Assembly (NCBI RefSeq): GCF_008370685.1 | Contig: NZ_VTZU01000014.1 | Location: forward strand, 40,240-104,239 | Source of the DNA: Aquimarina sp. RZ0 | GTDB taxonomy: Bacteria; Bacteroidota; Bacteroidia; Flavobacteriales; Flavobacteriaceae | Direction of reading: 5' to 3' | Length of the DNA stretch: 64,000 nucleotides | In this document: positions 9,657-18,796 of the stretch, in pieces | Numbering within the stretch: the stretch's first letter is position 1 | Layout of the letters: each line of letters starts with the position of its first letter | Translations under genes and position numbers: made by a program | Notes under the pieces: model-generated | Database searches by the model: none | What the model saw: the letters and a program-made list of their open reading frames with translations, nothing else | What the model was told of the DNA's origin: nothing

Positions 9657-12440
9657 CTATTTCTTTTTACGTCTTTGATTATCTTTTGTTTTATCAAACA
9701 CATAGTCAATTACCTCCTGATGCCTTCTTTTAGACCTGGTAGCACTACCTGCAGCAGGGGCACCGTATGGTCTCCTACTTGCAAATCTAAATGTTTTAGC
9801 ATTATCATAATGCATTAGAATATGACTTAATGCACCCATATTCCTAGGTTCTTCCTGAGCCCAAACAACTTCATCAGCCTTATACTTCTTAATCAATGTA
9901 TCCATCTCTCGAGCAGGCAGCGGGAACAATTGCTCTATACGTACCAAAGCAACATCTTTTCGTTCAGTTTTTCTTCTTTCTTTTAATAAATCATAATAAA
10001 ACTTACCTGTACAAAAAACTAAAGTTTTGACATCTGCTTTTTTTACGTTAGTATCATCAATTATGGTTTGAAAACTACCATTAGCAAACTCTTCTACCGT
10101 AGAAACCACTTCTTCATCTCTCAATAAACTTTTGGGAGTAAAAACAACCAATGGTTTACGGTACGATGCTTTCATTTGTCTACGGAGCAGGTGAAACATA
10201 TTAGCAGGAGTAGTGACATCTGCCACAAACATGTTATCCTTTGCACATAGTTGCAGATAACGCTCCATACGAGCTGACGAATGTTCTGCCCCCTGTCCTT
10301 CATACCCATGAGGTAATAACATCACCAGTCCATTTTGTAATTTCCACTTATCCTCTGCAGAAGATATATACTGATCAATCATAATTTGAGCACCATTACT
10401 AAAATCTCCAAATTGTGCTTCCCATATAGCCAATGTCTGAGGACTTGCCATGGCATATCCATAATCAAAACCAACGACTGCATACTCAGAAAGTAATGAA
10501 TTATAAATATAAAAATCCCCTTGATCTCCTTTTAGATTATTAAGTAATAAAACTTCTTCTTCGCTATCTTCTACTTTTATAACAGCATGCCTGTGGGAGA
10601 AAGTCCCTCTTTCCACATCTTGCCCAGACATCCTTACATCATATCCTTCTTTAAGCAAAGAACCATACGCCAGTAATTCTCCCATCGACCAATCTAATTT
10701 ATCAGTCTCAAAAAACATTTCATGTCGTTTCTCTACAATTTTTTGTATTTTTCGTAGAAATTTTTTCTCTTCCGGAAGTTTCGTTATGACTTTTGCAATT
10801 TCTGTAAGTCCTTCTTTTGAATAGGTAGTATCTACCACTTCCATCATTTCATCTTCCTGTACTCTAACAAAACCTGCCCATTCATCCTGCATAAACGGGG
10901 TTATAACAGTCTTCTCTTGCTTACGAGAATCTTCTAGTTCCTCTTCAAGAGAAGCTTTGTATTCTTGCTCTAAGGTAGCTACATAATTTTTATCTATAAT
11001 TCCTTCTGCAATTAATTTCTCTGCATAAATATCTCTCGGGTTTTTATGTTTAGCAATTGCTTTATATAATTTCGGTTGTGTAAAACGAGGTTCATCTCCT
11101 TCATTATGACCATATTTGCGATACCCTAAGAGATCAATAAATACATCTCTCCCAAAATTCATTCTAAAATCTAAGGCAAAATTAGCTGCATGTACTACTG
11201 CTTCTGCATCATCTGCATTAACATGTAATACAGGAGACAATGTTACTTTACCAACATCTGTACAATAGGTAGACGAACGTGCATCCAGATAATTAGTAGT
11301 AAAACCAATTTGATTATTTACTACTATATGTATGGTCCCTCCGGTTTTATATCCATCTAATTGAGCCATCTGTACAATTTCATAGACTAAACCTTGCCCA
11401 GCAACTGCAGCATCTCCATGCACAACTATTGGTAAAACCTGAGAAATATTATCTTTATAATGCGTATCTTGTTTTGCCCTGGTGATTCCTTCTACAACAG
11501 CTCCTACTGTTTCTAAATGAGAGGGATTGGGTGCAATGTTCATATTAATCGCTTTCCCAGAATCTGTCTCTCTTTTTGAGGTCCACCCCAAATGATATTT
11601 CACATCCCCATCAAATACCGTTTCTTCATAATCTTTACCATCAAATTCGTTAAAGATATCTTTTGGGCTTTTACCAAATATATTTGTTAATGTACTGAGA
11701 CGACCCCGATGCGCCATCCCCATGACAAATTCTTTAACGCCCATTGTAGCAGCTTTTTCTACCAAAGCATCCAAAGCTGGAATTAATGATTCTCCTCCTT
11801 CCAGAGAAAAACGTTTTTGTCCTACGTATTTGGTATGTAAAAAACTCTCAAAAGCAACTGCCTGATTTAGTTTTTTAAGAATATGTTTTTTCTGCTCTCC
11901 AGAAAACTTAGTTTTATTAGTATTAAAATTTATACGCCCCTGTATCCATTTTCTTTCTTCAGGATTACGGATATACATATATTCTATACCTGTAGCATCA
12001 CAATATATATGTTCCAGATGAACAATAATATTACTCAATGTATCTGGTCCTAACCCAATAATTTCACCAGCATTAAAAATAGTATTGAGATCTGCCTGAC
12101 TCAGCCCAAAATTCTCTAATGATAAGGTAGGATTATATTTTCTTCGATCCCTAACCGGGTTTGTCTTCGTAAATAAATGTCCTCGTGTTCTATATGCATC
12201 GATAAGTCTTACTACCTGAAATTCTTTTTGTACATTCTCTGGAACAGCAACTGTTTCTCCTGATGATTTTTCAACGTAGACTGTTTCTATTGAGCCATCG
12301 GTATTTTCTATACCGAAATCAAACCCTTGAAAAAATGCTCTCCAACTTGGTTCTACACCATCGGGATTTTGCAAATATTGGTCGTATAAATCTGCAAAAA
12401 ATGCGGTATTAGCCGCATTTAAAAATGAATATTTATCCAT
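9657..12440 (-). CDS. sucA: 2-oxoglutarate dehydrogenase E1
   Basis: A thiamine-diphosphate enzyme that decarboxylates 2-oxoglutarate and succinylates the lipoyl group of SucB. I place the start at the ATG at 12440 (927 residues, MDKYSFLNAANTAFFADLY) and not at the in-frame codon at 12482. This matches the usual E1 N-terminus that docks E2, and a GAGGAC Shine-Dalgarno lies 6 nt upstream. Visible motifs are GMAHRGRLSTL near residue 255, the ThDP/Mg region GDAAVAGQG and NNQIGFTT, DEPRFTQP, and the C-terminal transketolase-like part with LLPHGYEGQGAEHSSAR and WAQEEPRNMGA. Length fits the family. It forms an operon with sucB. Confidence 0.96.
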   Translation of the reverse strand: MDKYSFLNAANTAFFADLYDQYLQNPDGVEPSWRAFFQGFDFGIENTDGSIETVYVEKSSGETVAVPENVQKEFQVVRLIDAYRTRGHLFTKTNPVRDRRKYNPTLSLENFGLSQADLNTIFNAGEIIGLGPDTLSNIIVHLEHIYCDATGIEYMYIRNPEERKWIQGRINFNTNKTKFSGEQKKHILKKLNQAVAFESFLHTKYVGQKRFSLEGGESLIPALDALVEKAATMGVKEFVMGMAHRGRLSTLTNIFGKSPKDIFNEFDGKDYEETVFDGDVKYHLGWTSKRETDSGKAINMNIAPNPSHLETVGAVVEGITRAKQDTHYKDNISQVLPIVVHGDAAVAGQGLVYEIVQMAQLDGYKTGGTIHIVVNNQIGFTTNYLDARSSTYCTDVGKVTLSPVLHVNADDAEAVVHAANFALDFRMNFGRDVFIDLLGYRKYGHNEGDEPRFTQPKLYKAIAKHKNPRDIYAEKLIAEGIIDKNYVATLEQEYKASLEEELEDSRKQEKTVITPFMQDEWAGFVRVQEDEMMEVVDTTYSKEGLTEIAKVITKLPEEKKFLRKIQKIVEKRHEMFFETDKLDWSMGELLAYGSLLKEGYDVRMSGQDVERGTFSHRHAVIKVEDSEEEVLLLNNLKGDQGDFYIYNSLLSEYAVVGFDYGYAMASPQTLAIWEAQFGDFSNGAQIMIDQYISSAEDKWKLQNGLVMLLPHGYEGQGAEHSSARMERYLQLCAKDNMFVADVTTPANMFHLLRRQMKASYRKPLVVFTPKSLLRDEEVVSTVEEFANGSFQTIIDDTNVKKADVKTLVFCTGKFYYDLLKERRKTERKDVALVRIEQLFPLPAREMDTLIKKYKADEVVWAQEEPRNMGALSHILMHYDNAKTFRFASRRPYGAPAAGSATRSKRRHQEVIDYVFDKTKDNQRRKKK

Positions 12441-12446
12441 ATATAT

Positions 12447-12452
12447 GTCCTC
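12447..12452 (-). promoter_or_regulatory. Shine-Dalgarno that fixes the sucA start
   Basis: GAGGAC on the minus strand, 6 nt before the ATG at 12440. Such sites are rare in this phylum. It argues for the shorter sucA start. Confidence 0.55.
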
Positions 12453-12479
12453 AATCGTTTTTTTATTGACAAAACGATA

Positions 12480-12487
12480 CAAAAATA
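12480..12487 (-). promoter_or_regulatory. putative -7 promoter element for sucAB
   Basis: TATTTTTG on the minus strand matches the Bacteroidota TAnnTTTG -7 consensus, about 40 nt before the sucA ATG. A clear -33 TTG partner is not obvious. Confidence 0.4.
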
Positions 12488-12555
12488 CAACAATTACAGT
12501 ATATTGAGTATCGAATTATATATATTTATTATGACGTTTTTTTAGAAATTTAACA

Positions 12556-13077
12556 ATGAAAATGATTCTTATTCAGAATATCAAATCACTCATCTTAGTT
12601 TCTATAATTTTATGTTCCTTACAAAAAAATTATAGTCAAGATGAAAATTTTTGGTCGCACATTAGTATTGGGGGAAATATCGGAATTGGATTTTCTAATA
12701 ACTCCTTTAGTGCTGTAGTTGCTCCTGCGGCTATCTATAATTTTAGTAATCAATTCAGTGCAGGTTTAGGACTTAATTTTGGATATACAGATGGTCAAAA
12801 CTTCACTGCGACCAATTATGGAGCTAGTATCATTACTTTATACAACCCTTTTCCGAGCTTACAGCTCTCGGCAGAGTTTGAAGAGATGGGAGTGAGTAGA
12901 AGTTTTGATCTTAATGGATCTGATTTTAATGAAGATTATTGGTATCCCGCATTGTTCATCGGTGTTGGTTACAGAGTAGGCTTTATAAGTGTAGGGCTTA
13001 GATATGACACATTGTATGATGAGAATACGAGTATATATACTAGTGCTTATGCCCCTTTTGTAAGGATATTTTTTTAA
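12556..13077 (+). CDS. small outer-membrane beta-barrel-like protein
   Basis: A 173-residue protein with a signal peptide ending KNYSQ at about residue 28. The mature part is rich in alternating Gly/aromatic strands (ISIGGNIGIGFS, FSAGLGLNFGY, GVGYRVGFISVGLRYD) and ends in Phe (FVRIFF), the classic C-terminal residue of an outer-membrane barrel. Inference: an 8-stranded outer-membrane protein of unknown function. It is divergent from sucA. From memory, homologues in this phylum are sometimes labelled alpha-ketoglutarate decarboxylase, probably because of this neighbourhood. No enzyme motif supports that label. Confidence 0.72.
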   Translation: MKMILIQNIKSLILVSIILCSLQKNYSQDENFWSHISIGGNIGIGFSNNSFSAVVAPAAIYNFSNQFSAGLGLNFGYTDGQNFTATNYGASIITLYNPFPSLQLSAEFEEMGVSRSFDLNGSDFNEDYWYPALFIGVGYRVGFISVGLRYDTLYDENTSIYTSAYAPFVRIFF

Positions 13078-13442
13078 TAGTATTACTTCTTGACAGGACT
13101 TTTTTAATGTTATTATCGTTTTTAGAACAATTAAGTGTCGAGTTAAAAACCGTAAAAAAATAAAGCATAAAAAGTAATTTAAGAGGATAAAAGCTATATT
13201 TGGGATAAATTTATATAATAAAAGGTAGGGAGGTTCGTTATATACGTTTAGAAACACACAAATTAACTTTTATTTAGATAAACCTATATAGTTACTAAAT
13301 ATACATCCATTTCTACCCTAATGATTATTTAAGAAAAGTTCTATAAATAATGGATATTCTAAGTTCCAGCTGTAAAGGAAAAAGAGTGTTTGGTTATTTT
13401 TTTGATTAAATAATACAATGGAAACACATAAAAGTATATACT
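13078..13442. other. intergenic region without recognisable content
   Basis: 365 AT-rich bp between two same-strand genes. A minus-strand open frame overlaps its first part but starts inside the preceding gene and has no protein-like composition. No hairpin or repeat was recognised. Confidence 0.5.
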
Positions 13443-13835
13443 ATGAAAAACTTTACACTCTTAGCTTATTTAGGAATTTTTACTTGCACTATTTGCTTCT
13501 ACTCCTGTTCTGGATCAAAAGAGATTCCTTCGGCAGATGCGGATGCCACTTATAAGTATTATAAGGTCAAAAAAAAGAATCAAAAAGCTGTTACTGGACA
13601 TGTCAACTCTAAAGAGATTGTATTAAAAGCATATAATGTTATCCAAAAACATACAACAAGTGATATGAATGACATTGCTTTATCTAAGATTACAAAAACC
13701 AAAAGTGGCTATCATTGGAGGTTTGCGAATGTCAAAACTGGTAAAAATTATATTGCCACTGCAAATCACAAATTTGAAGCCGTAAACATTTATGAAAAAC
13801 CAAAAGAAAGCAAGAAAATAATTACGAATTTATGA
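13443..13835 (+). CDS. small lipoprotein of unknown function
   Basis: A 130-residue lipoprotein: signal MKNFTLLAYLGIFTCTICF followed by lipobox YSC-SGS with the lipidated Cys at residue 22. The mature part is Lys-rich with a YKYYKVKKK segment and no catalytic motif I recognise. The end KPKESKKIITNL is charged. Most probably membrane-anchored in the periplasm or outer membrane. It is monocistronic and followed by a strong terminator about 170 bp downstream. Confidence 0.7.
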   Translation: MKNFTLLAYLGIFTCTICFYSCSGSKEIPSADADATYKYYKVKKKNQKAVTGHVNSKEIVLKAYNVIQKHTTSDMNDIALSKITKTKSGYHWRFANVKTGKNYIATANHKFEAVNIYEKPKESKKIITNL

Positions 13836-14004
13836 TTGATATAATAGAGCTATAGAAATCTCTATTTGTTAATTACTGTGTATTGAATTTTAATAGAAAT
13901 CTTATCTGTTCTATTCATTAATTGTTTTCAAAGATCTTGTAAAACTCTTTTAATTTTTTGCTTGCTATTCTTATGCGTTAAAAAATACATGTATCATTAC
14001 ATAT

Positions 14005-14045
14005 AAACCATTTGATCTATTGGCTATCAATAGATCAAATGGTTT
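14005..14045 (+). terminator. strong intrinsic terminator
   Basis: A perfect 18-bp stem (14005-14022 with 14028-14045; core ACCATTTGATCTATTG), 5-nt loop GCTAT, followed by a T run. It serves the plus-strand lipoprotein gene and could act in both directions. Confidence 0.85.
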
Positions 14046-14058
14046 TTTTATTTTAAAG

Positions 14059-14096
14059 AAAAAGAGGAAATCTAAAAAATCAGATATCCTCTTTTT
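14059..14096. terminator. second, probably bidirectional terminator hairpin
   Basis: Arms AAAAAGAGGAAATCT and AGATATCCTCTTTTT pair over 15 bp with one A-A mismatch, 13 bp after the first hairpin. It may stop transcription from the convergent minus-strand gene. Confidence 0.65.
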
Positions 14097-14291
14097 TAGG
14101 ACTAGATAATACCATTTCTACCTTAAAATCACCCACCAAAACTTGTTCTTTTCCCCTTATGCTTCAAAATAAAAATTAACCATAGACTAGGTTATACTGA
14201 ACTTTTCTTTTTTGCCTAAAGAAAAACAACTGTATTTTATTTGGGTAATTTTAAAGCTAAAATGGTATAATTTGATATACCTCTCTAAATT

Positions 14292-15458
14292 TTACAACAA
14301 CTGAAAGTTAATAGTATTGCCACTTCTACTATTAGTAAATGTCGACTCATCAGGATCATTAGTACGAACCAAAGCAGATGGATGTACTCTCATCTCTTCT
14401 GTACTAGGTATTGGAGTGTCAAATACACGAGACACCCCATAGACTGTCCCTAACCAACTCGATCTTGTTTCAGGAGAATATATCGCGGTAATATCTCCAT
14501 TAGCATTTCTTATAAACTCAAAAGTTACTTCTGTATTATCACCATCAGCATATCCTAAACGAATATTGGTACTACCAGAAAGATAACGAAATTCAAATCT
14601 TTCAATTTCGTTTACTGTAGGCGAGTTTGTTACTTCTGGAATATTATAACCTAGTGTTACACTATGTTGTGTTACTTCTACTAATCGAACTTCAAATTTA
14701 GATATTAACGTCCTTGTATCTGTTTTTATACTAAAGTTTTTTATTCGTAAACCTGCATCACTTCTTTGACTCTTTGCTATAACTTTAATATCATAATTAG
14801 TATCTGGTTCTAGTCCCGACACAATGTGATTTCTATAACTAGTATATGTTAAATTTTCTACTACTTTTTCGTTATCTACAAATATATCATACCGATAATC
14901 ATCATAAAACTCCCGAGAGTTTACAAACCAGGCAAAATTGATATGAGATGAAGGTATATTTATAATATTAATAACAAAATCTGAGCTTGAAGCATAGCGC
15001 GTATACCGTACTTCTTTACTTCTTATCCATCTACTCTCTGTAAAATTATATACAAATGAAAACCTCAACGTATTGATATCCCATTTTGGCAATGCTACAT
15101 TTTCGCCATCTGCATCCTTTATAACATAGATATAATTGGCATCTTCGAACCATATACTGTATGTTTCACCAACTCCTGTATCAGGATTACCGTTAATAGT
15201 ATTGCCAAATCTTTCATAATAAAAGCCATCAACACTTGCCCAGGTAATCACAGTATCAGAAGCGGTCTTGGTCTCTATCCATTCTTTTGCACCAAGTGCC
15301 TTACGTTCTAATTCATCAAAGGAGATCGGAGCTGGTATTATTGTGGATTGAGAGGCATCAAGAGTTTCTGTTTGAAATTCTTCTTTTTCGCAAGAAAAAA
15401 TAAATAGACCAGTAATGAGTCCTAAACACAATCTGGTTATTGTTTTAGAAATAGTCAT
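14292..15458 (-). CDS. lipoprotein with fibronectin-III-like domains
   Basis: A 388-residue lipoprotein with signal MTISKTITRLCLGLITGLFIF and lipobox FSC-EKE (Cys at about 23). The middle region has fibronectin type III-like features (SGLEPDTNYDIKVIAKS, about residues 210-245), preceded by a beta-rich domain with several WxxxxD patterns. No enzymatic motif is visible. Inference: an outer-membrane-anchored surface protein of unknown function, possibly carbohydrate-related as such modules often are. It is monocistronic, ending at a hairpin region shared with a convergent lipoprotein gene. Confidence 0.7.
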   Translation of the reverse strand: MTISKTITRLCLGLITGLFIFSCEKEEFQTETLDASQSTIIPAPISFDELERKALGAKEWIETKTASDTVITWASVDGFYYERFGNTINGNPDTGVGETYSIWFEDANYIYVIKDADGENVALPKWDINTLRFSFVYNFTESRWIRSKEVRYTRYASSSDFVINIINIPSSHINFAWFVNSREFYDDYRYDIFVDNEKVVENLTYTSYRNHIVSGLEPDTNYDIKVIAKSQRSDAGLRIKNFSIKTDTRTLISKFEVRLVEVTQHSVTLGYNIPEVTNSPTVNEIERFEFRYLSGSTNIRLGYADGDNTEVTFEFIRNANGDITAIYSPETRSSWLGTVYGVSRVFDTPIPSTEEMRVHPSALVRTNDPDESTFTNSRSGNTINFQLL

Positions 15459-15587
15459 AATTAAAATAATTTTGAATTAATAATAACTCAAAATTAGATG
15501 TAGAAGAGGAGAAATATCACCCTGCTTTCAGTGAATTTGTATCCCCTGATTTCTGATATAACAGCGTATCAAATTTACCATAAATCA

Positions 15588-16562
15588 CTATACATCTCTA
15601 TTCATTAATTGATTTCCAAAATCTTGTAAAACTTTCTTTTTCTCTTCTGAGATAGATAAATTATCCAGAACCTTAAAAGCTTGTTCTGTATATTTTTTGA
15701 TCTCTGACCTGGTTCTTTCTTTTGCTCCTGTAGTTTCAAAAATATGCTTTACTGTATTTATTTTCTCTGATGGATTCTCTGGATTCAGAGAGAAAAGACT
15801 TTCTAGTTGCTTTTTATGATCCGTGTCAGTATACTCTAAAGCTTTAAGATATAAAAAGGTTTTTTTATTCTCTATAATATCACCTCCTAGTTGTTTTCCA
15901 AAAGTTTCCGGATTTCCAAAAGCATCCAAATAATCATCCTGTAATTGAAAAGCAATACCAAGCAATCTACCAAAATCATAAATAGAAGATTTACAAGTTT
16001 CTGATGCCCCGGCTACAATTGCCCCCATTTGCATAGCAGCTCCTACCAGTACAGCTGTTTTATACTCTATCATTTTCAGGTATTCCGGAATTGTTACATT
16101 ATCTCTAGTTTCAAAATCAATATCATATTGTTGCCCCTCGCATACCTCAATCGCAGTTTTAGTGAATAATTTTGCCAATTCCTTAAAAATGCTTCCGTCA
16201 TAATTTTCAAACAACTGATAGGCATTAATCAACATGGCATCTCCAGAAAGTATACCTGTATTAACATCCCATTTCTCATGAACGGTTTCGCTTCCTCTTC
16301 GCAATGGTGCATCATCCATAATATCATCATGAACTAAAGAGAAATTATGAAAAACCTCTATCGCCAGCGCGGCATCAAGTGCCTCTTTATGAGAAGTTCC
16401 AAAAATCTCTGAAGTCATTAAAACCAATACAGGTCTTAATCGTTTCCCTCCCAGATGTAATATATACGAAATAGGCTCATATAAATTTCTCGGTTCTTTT
16501 ACTATTGCTTTTTCTGAAAGATATTCTAAAAAATAATTTTGATAATCTGAAACTGTATGCAC
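15588..16562 (-). CDS. polyprenyl diphosphate synthase (short-chain, IspA/GGPPS-like)
   Basis: A trans-isoprenyl diphosphate synthase condensing IPP with allylic diphosphates. It shows GGKRLRPVL, the first Asp-rich motif DDIMDDAPLRRG, the second FQLQDDYLD, and the KQLGGDIIENKKT signature. Phe at position -5 and Ser at -4 before the first motif suggest a C15-C20 product over long chains, but this is inference. The long open frame starts with TTG at 16568; I prefer the GTG at 16562 (324 residues, MHTVSDYQNYF), which resembles other flavobacterial homologues. Neither start has a Shine-Dalgarno. It is a single gene, divergent from the efflux operon. Confidence 0.9.
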   Translation of the reverse strand: MHTVSDYQNYFLEYLSEKAIVKEPRNLYEPISYILHLGGKRLRPVLVLMTSEIFGTSHKEALDAALAIEVFHNFSLVHDDIMDDAPLRRGSETVHEKWDVNTGILSGDAMLINAYQLFENYDGSIFKELAKLFTKTAIEVCEGQQYDIDFETRDNVTIPEYLKMIEYKTAVLVGAAMQMGAIVAGASETCKSSIYDFGRLLGIAFQLQDDYLDAFGNPETFGKQLGGDIIENKKTFLYLKALEYTDTDHKKQLESLFSLNPENPSEKINTVKHIFETTGAKERTRSEIKKYTEQAFKVLDNLSISEEKKKVLQDFGNQLMNRDV

Positions 16563-16796
16563 TGTCAATTTTTTTTTGCTAAGGTAAAATAAAATTTACG
16601 AAGCATACCTCTTCTAATATGTCCTAATAAAGAATCCATATTCGTCTCACCATAGACAATTATAATTTTACGCACTAAGAAATAATGCTATCAGCCTGAT
16701 ATAAAATAACGGCTTCTATTTTTTTATGAATCTAAAAACAATGTTAAATAATTGTGAAACTTGGGAAACTTTTAATGTTTTTATAGTTTCCTGCTA

Positions 16797-16804
16797 TACA
16801 TTTG
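16797..16804 (+). promoter_or_regulatory. -7 promoter element of the efflux operon
   Basis: TACATTTG fits the Bacteroidota TAnnTTTG consensus and lies 23 nt before the tetR-type ATG. No good TTG at -33 is apparent. Confidence 0.5.
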
Positions 16805-16827
16805 CACTCGAAAATTAACTTCGTTAA

Positions 16828-17427
16828 ATGAAAGAGAAAATTATTGAAAAAGCGAATGATATGTTTTTAAACTTTGGTTTCAAAAGTGTGACCATGGATG
16901 ACCTTGCTTCAGAAATGGGAATTTCAAAAAAAACAATCTATACGCATTTTCAGAATAAAACAAAATTAGTTGAAGCAACTACAGATTTTTTATTTTGCTG
17001 TGTGTGTGATGGAATTGATTCAATTCTAGAAGAGAACAAAGAACCTATTGAAGAATTATATGCTATAAAAGCCTTCTTGATGTATCACCTAAAAGATGAA
17101 AAAACCTCTCCTCAATATCAGCTTCAAAAATACTATCCAAAAATACATAACACTCTTAAAGTAAAGCAATTTGAAGCTATGCAGGAATGTGTGATCGAAA
17201 ATCTGGTAAGGGGCATAAAAAAAGGAGTTTTTAGAGCAGATATTAATATCGAAATCATATCAAGAATATACTTTATAGGAATGATGGGAATCAAAGATCA
17301 GGAAATGTTTCCTAGGCAATCATTCCCTGTTTCAAAATTAATGACTGAATATCTCGAATATCATGTTAGAGGTATTGTCACTGAAAAAGGACAAACCATT
17401 TTAAACAATTTAATCAAAGAACAATAA
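16828..17427 (+). CDS. TetR/AcrR family repressor of the RND operon
   Basis: A 199-residue regulator with an N-terminal TetR helix-turn-helix (IIEKANDMFLNFGFKSVTMDDLASEMGISKKTIYTHFQNKTKLVEA in two overlapping helices, residues 4-50). The C-terminal ligand domain is all-helical. It is the first gene of a four-gene set with TolC, adaptor and RND pump, ending 2 nt before the next ATG. That strongly suggests autoregulation and control of the pump by a substrate-like ligand. No clean palindrome was seen in its leader, so the operator is not annotated. Confidence 0.92.
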   Translation: MKEKIIEKANDMFLNFGFKSVTMDDLASEMGISKKTIYTHFQNKTKLVEATTDFLFCCVCDGIDSILEENKEPIEELYAIKAFLMYHLKDEKTSPQYQLQKYYPKIHNTLKVKQFEAMQECVIENLVRGIKKGVFRADINIEIISRIYFIGMMGIKDQEMFPRQSFPVSKLMTEYLEYHVRGIVTEKGQTILNNLIKEQ

Positions 17428-17429
17428 TT

Positions 17430-18788
17430 ATGAGAAACAACTTTTGCTCTTTATGTTTCTGTTGCTTATTCAGCTTGCTTGCCTTTGCTCAGCAGACTCC
17501 TGTTTCCTCTCAATATTCATTTACATTGGATGAGGCAATAGAATTTGCATTAGAGAACAATTATCAATCCATCAATGCAAGACGTGATGTTGCTAAGGCA
17601 TTAAAAAGAAAGTGGGAAGCTACAGCCACAGGACTTCCGCAAATTGATGCTGCCATAGCTTATCAAAATCAATTAAAACAACCCGTAACTCTTATTCCAG
17701 GTGAATTTTCTGGAGGAACTCCTGGTACATTTGTCCCTGTAGTTTTTGGAACAAAAGAACAAGCCTCTGCAACTGCCACCTTATCTCAACTCTTATTTGA
17801 CGGATCATATCTGGTAGGATTAGAGGCCGCAAAGAGTTTCTTACAATTCAATAATGATTCTGAGGAAAAAACCAAATTAGAAGTACGTAAAACTGTAATC
17901 AATGCCTACGGAAGTGTTCTCGTAGCTCAGGAAAATGTAAGCATACAGCAGAGCAATAAAGCAGCACTTGAAAAAAATTATCAGGAAGCAAAAAAGACAT
18001 TTGAAGCTGGATTGAATGAAGAAGAAAATGTAGAGCAATTACAGATCACCTTATTACAGACGACAAATCAGCTCAATAATGCGATTCGACAACAAAAAAT
18101 AGCATCACAAATGCTTAATTTGGCAATTGGTATAGATGTGAATTCTTCTACCACACTATCAGATGATCTTGATAGCTTAACGATGAAAAATCTTGACTCC
18201 TCTATGGCGAATAAACCTTTTACCATAGAAAATAATGTGGATTATAGATTAGGCTATTTATTAACAGAACAAAGAAGATTAGAACTAAAACTGGAAAAAT
18301 CCAAGGCATTGCCTACGCTTTCAGCCTTTGTAAATTATGGTACACAGGCAAATAGTGATTCCTTCTCTTTTTTAGAAAATGATCAGCTTTGGTTTCAGTC
18401 TTCTATCTTGGGAGTTAATTTAAATATTCCAATTTTTAGCTCTTTGGGAAGAAGTGCAAAAACAAAACAGGCCAGAATTGCTTTTGAGCAAGCTAACACC
18501 ACTTTTATTGAGACGCAACAACAAATCCAACTCCAGTACAATACTGCTATCAATGATTATCAGTTTTCTATAGAAACCTATGAAACTTCCAAACAAAATC
18601 TTGCATTGGCAGAAAGGATTGAAAAGAAAAATCAAGTCAAATTCACCGAAGGACTTGCCAGCAGTTTAGAATTAAGACAAGCTCAATTACAGCTATATGG
18701 CGTACAGCAAGAAACATTACAAGCTATGCTCAATATTATTACCAAAAAAGCAGAATTAGAAACCATCTTAAATACACCTAATAATTAA
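17430..18788 (+). CDS. TolC-family outer-membrane efflux channel
   Basis: A 452-residue outer-membrane factor with signal MRNNFCSLCFCCLFSLLAFAQQ. It has the two-fold long coiled-helix repeat of TolC (about residues 30-235 and 255-450) with typical SLDEAIEFALENNY, NLAIG and VKFTEGLASSLELRQAQ segments. It forms a trimeric outer-membrane and periplasmic tunnel docking with the adaptor. It follows the repressor by 2 nt and precedes the adaptor by 8 nt, so the four genes are one transcript. Confidence 0.93.
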   Translation: MRNNFCSLCFCCLFSLLAFAQQTPVSSQYSFTLDEAIEFALENNYQSINARRDVAKALKRKWEATATGLPQIDAAIAYQNQLKQPVTLIPGEFSGGTPGTFVPVVFGTKEQASATATLSQLLFDGSYLVGLEAAKSFLQFNNDSEEKTKLEVRKTVINAYGSVLVAQENVSIQQSNKAALEKNYQEAKKTFEAGLNEEENVEQLQITLLQTTNQLNNAIRQQKIASQMLNLAIGIDVNSSTTLSDDLDSLTMKNLDSSMANKPFTIENNVDYRLGYLLTEQRRLELKLEKSKALPTLSAFVNYGTQANSDSFSFLENDQLWFQSSILGVNLNIPIFSSLGRSAKTKQARIAFEQANTTFIETQQQIQLQYNTAINDYQFSIETYETSKQNLALAERIEKKNQVKFTEGLASSLELRQAQLQLYGVQQETLQAMLNIITKKAELETILNTPNN

Positions 18789-18796
18789 TTAAACCC

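Larger units (their letters stand above)
13836..14291. other. intergenic region with two tandem hairpins
   Basis: 456 bp between convergent lipoprotein genes. The only structure I see is the pair of terminator hairpins at 14005-14096. The flanks are AT-rich and non-coding. Confidence 0.6.

Noticed and set aside
12441..12482. Longer sucA start at 12482
   Set aside because: The extra 14 residues are atypical, while the ATG at 12440 matches the family N-terminus and has a Shine-Dalgarno.
12556..13077. Label alpha-ketoglutarate decarboxylase for the gene next to sucA
   Set aside because: I recall this name for homologues, but the sequence is a signal-peptide beta-barrel with no thiamine-binding motif. 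The name probably spread from its neighbour.
12859..13257. 132-codon minus-strand open frame overlapping the outer-membrane protein gene
   Set aside because: It lies largely antisense to a gene with a clear signal peptide and barrel pattern. Its own translation is rich in random Ile/Phe/Arg with no motif.
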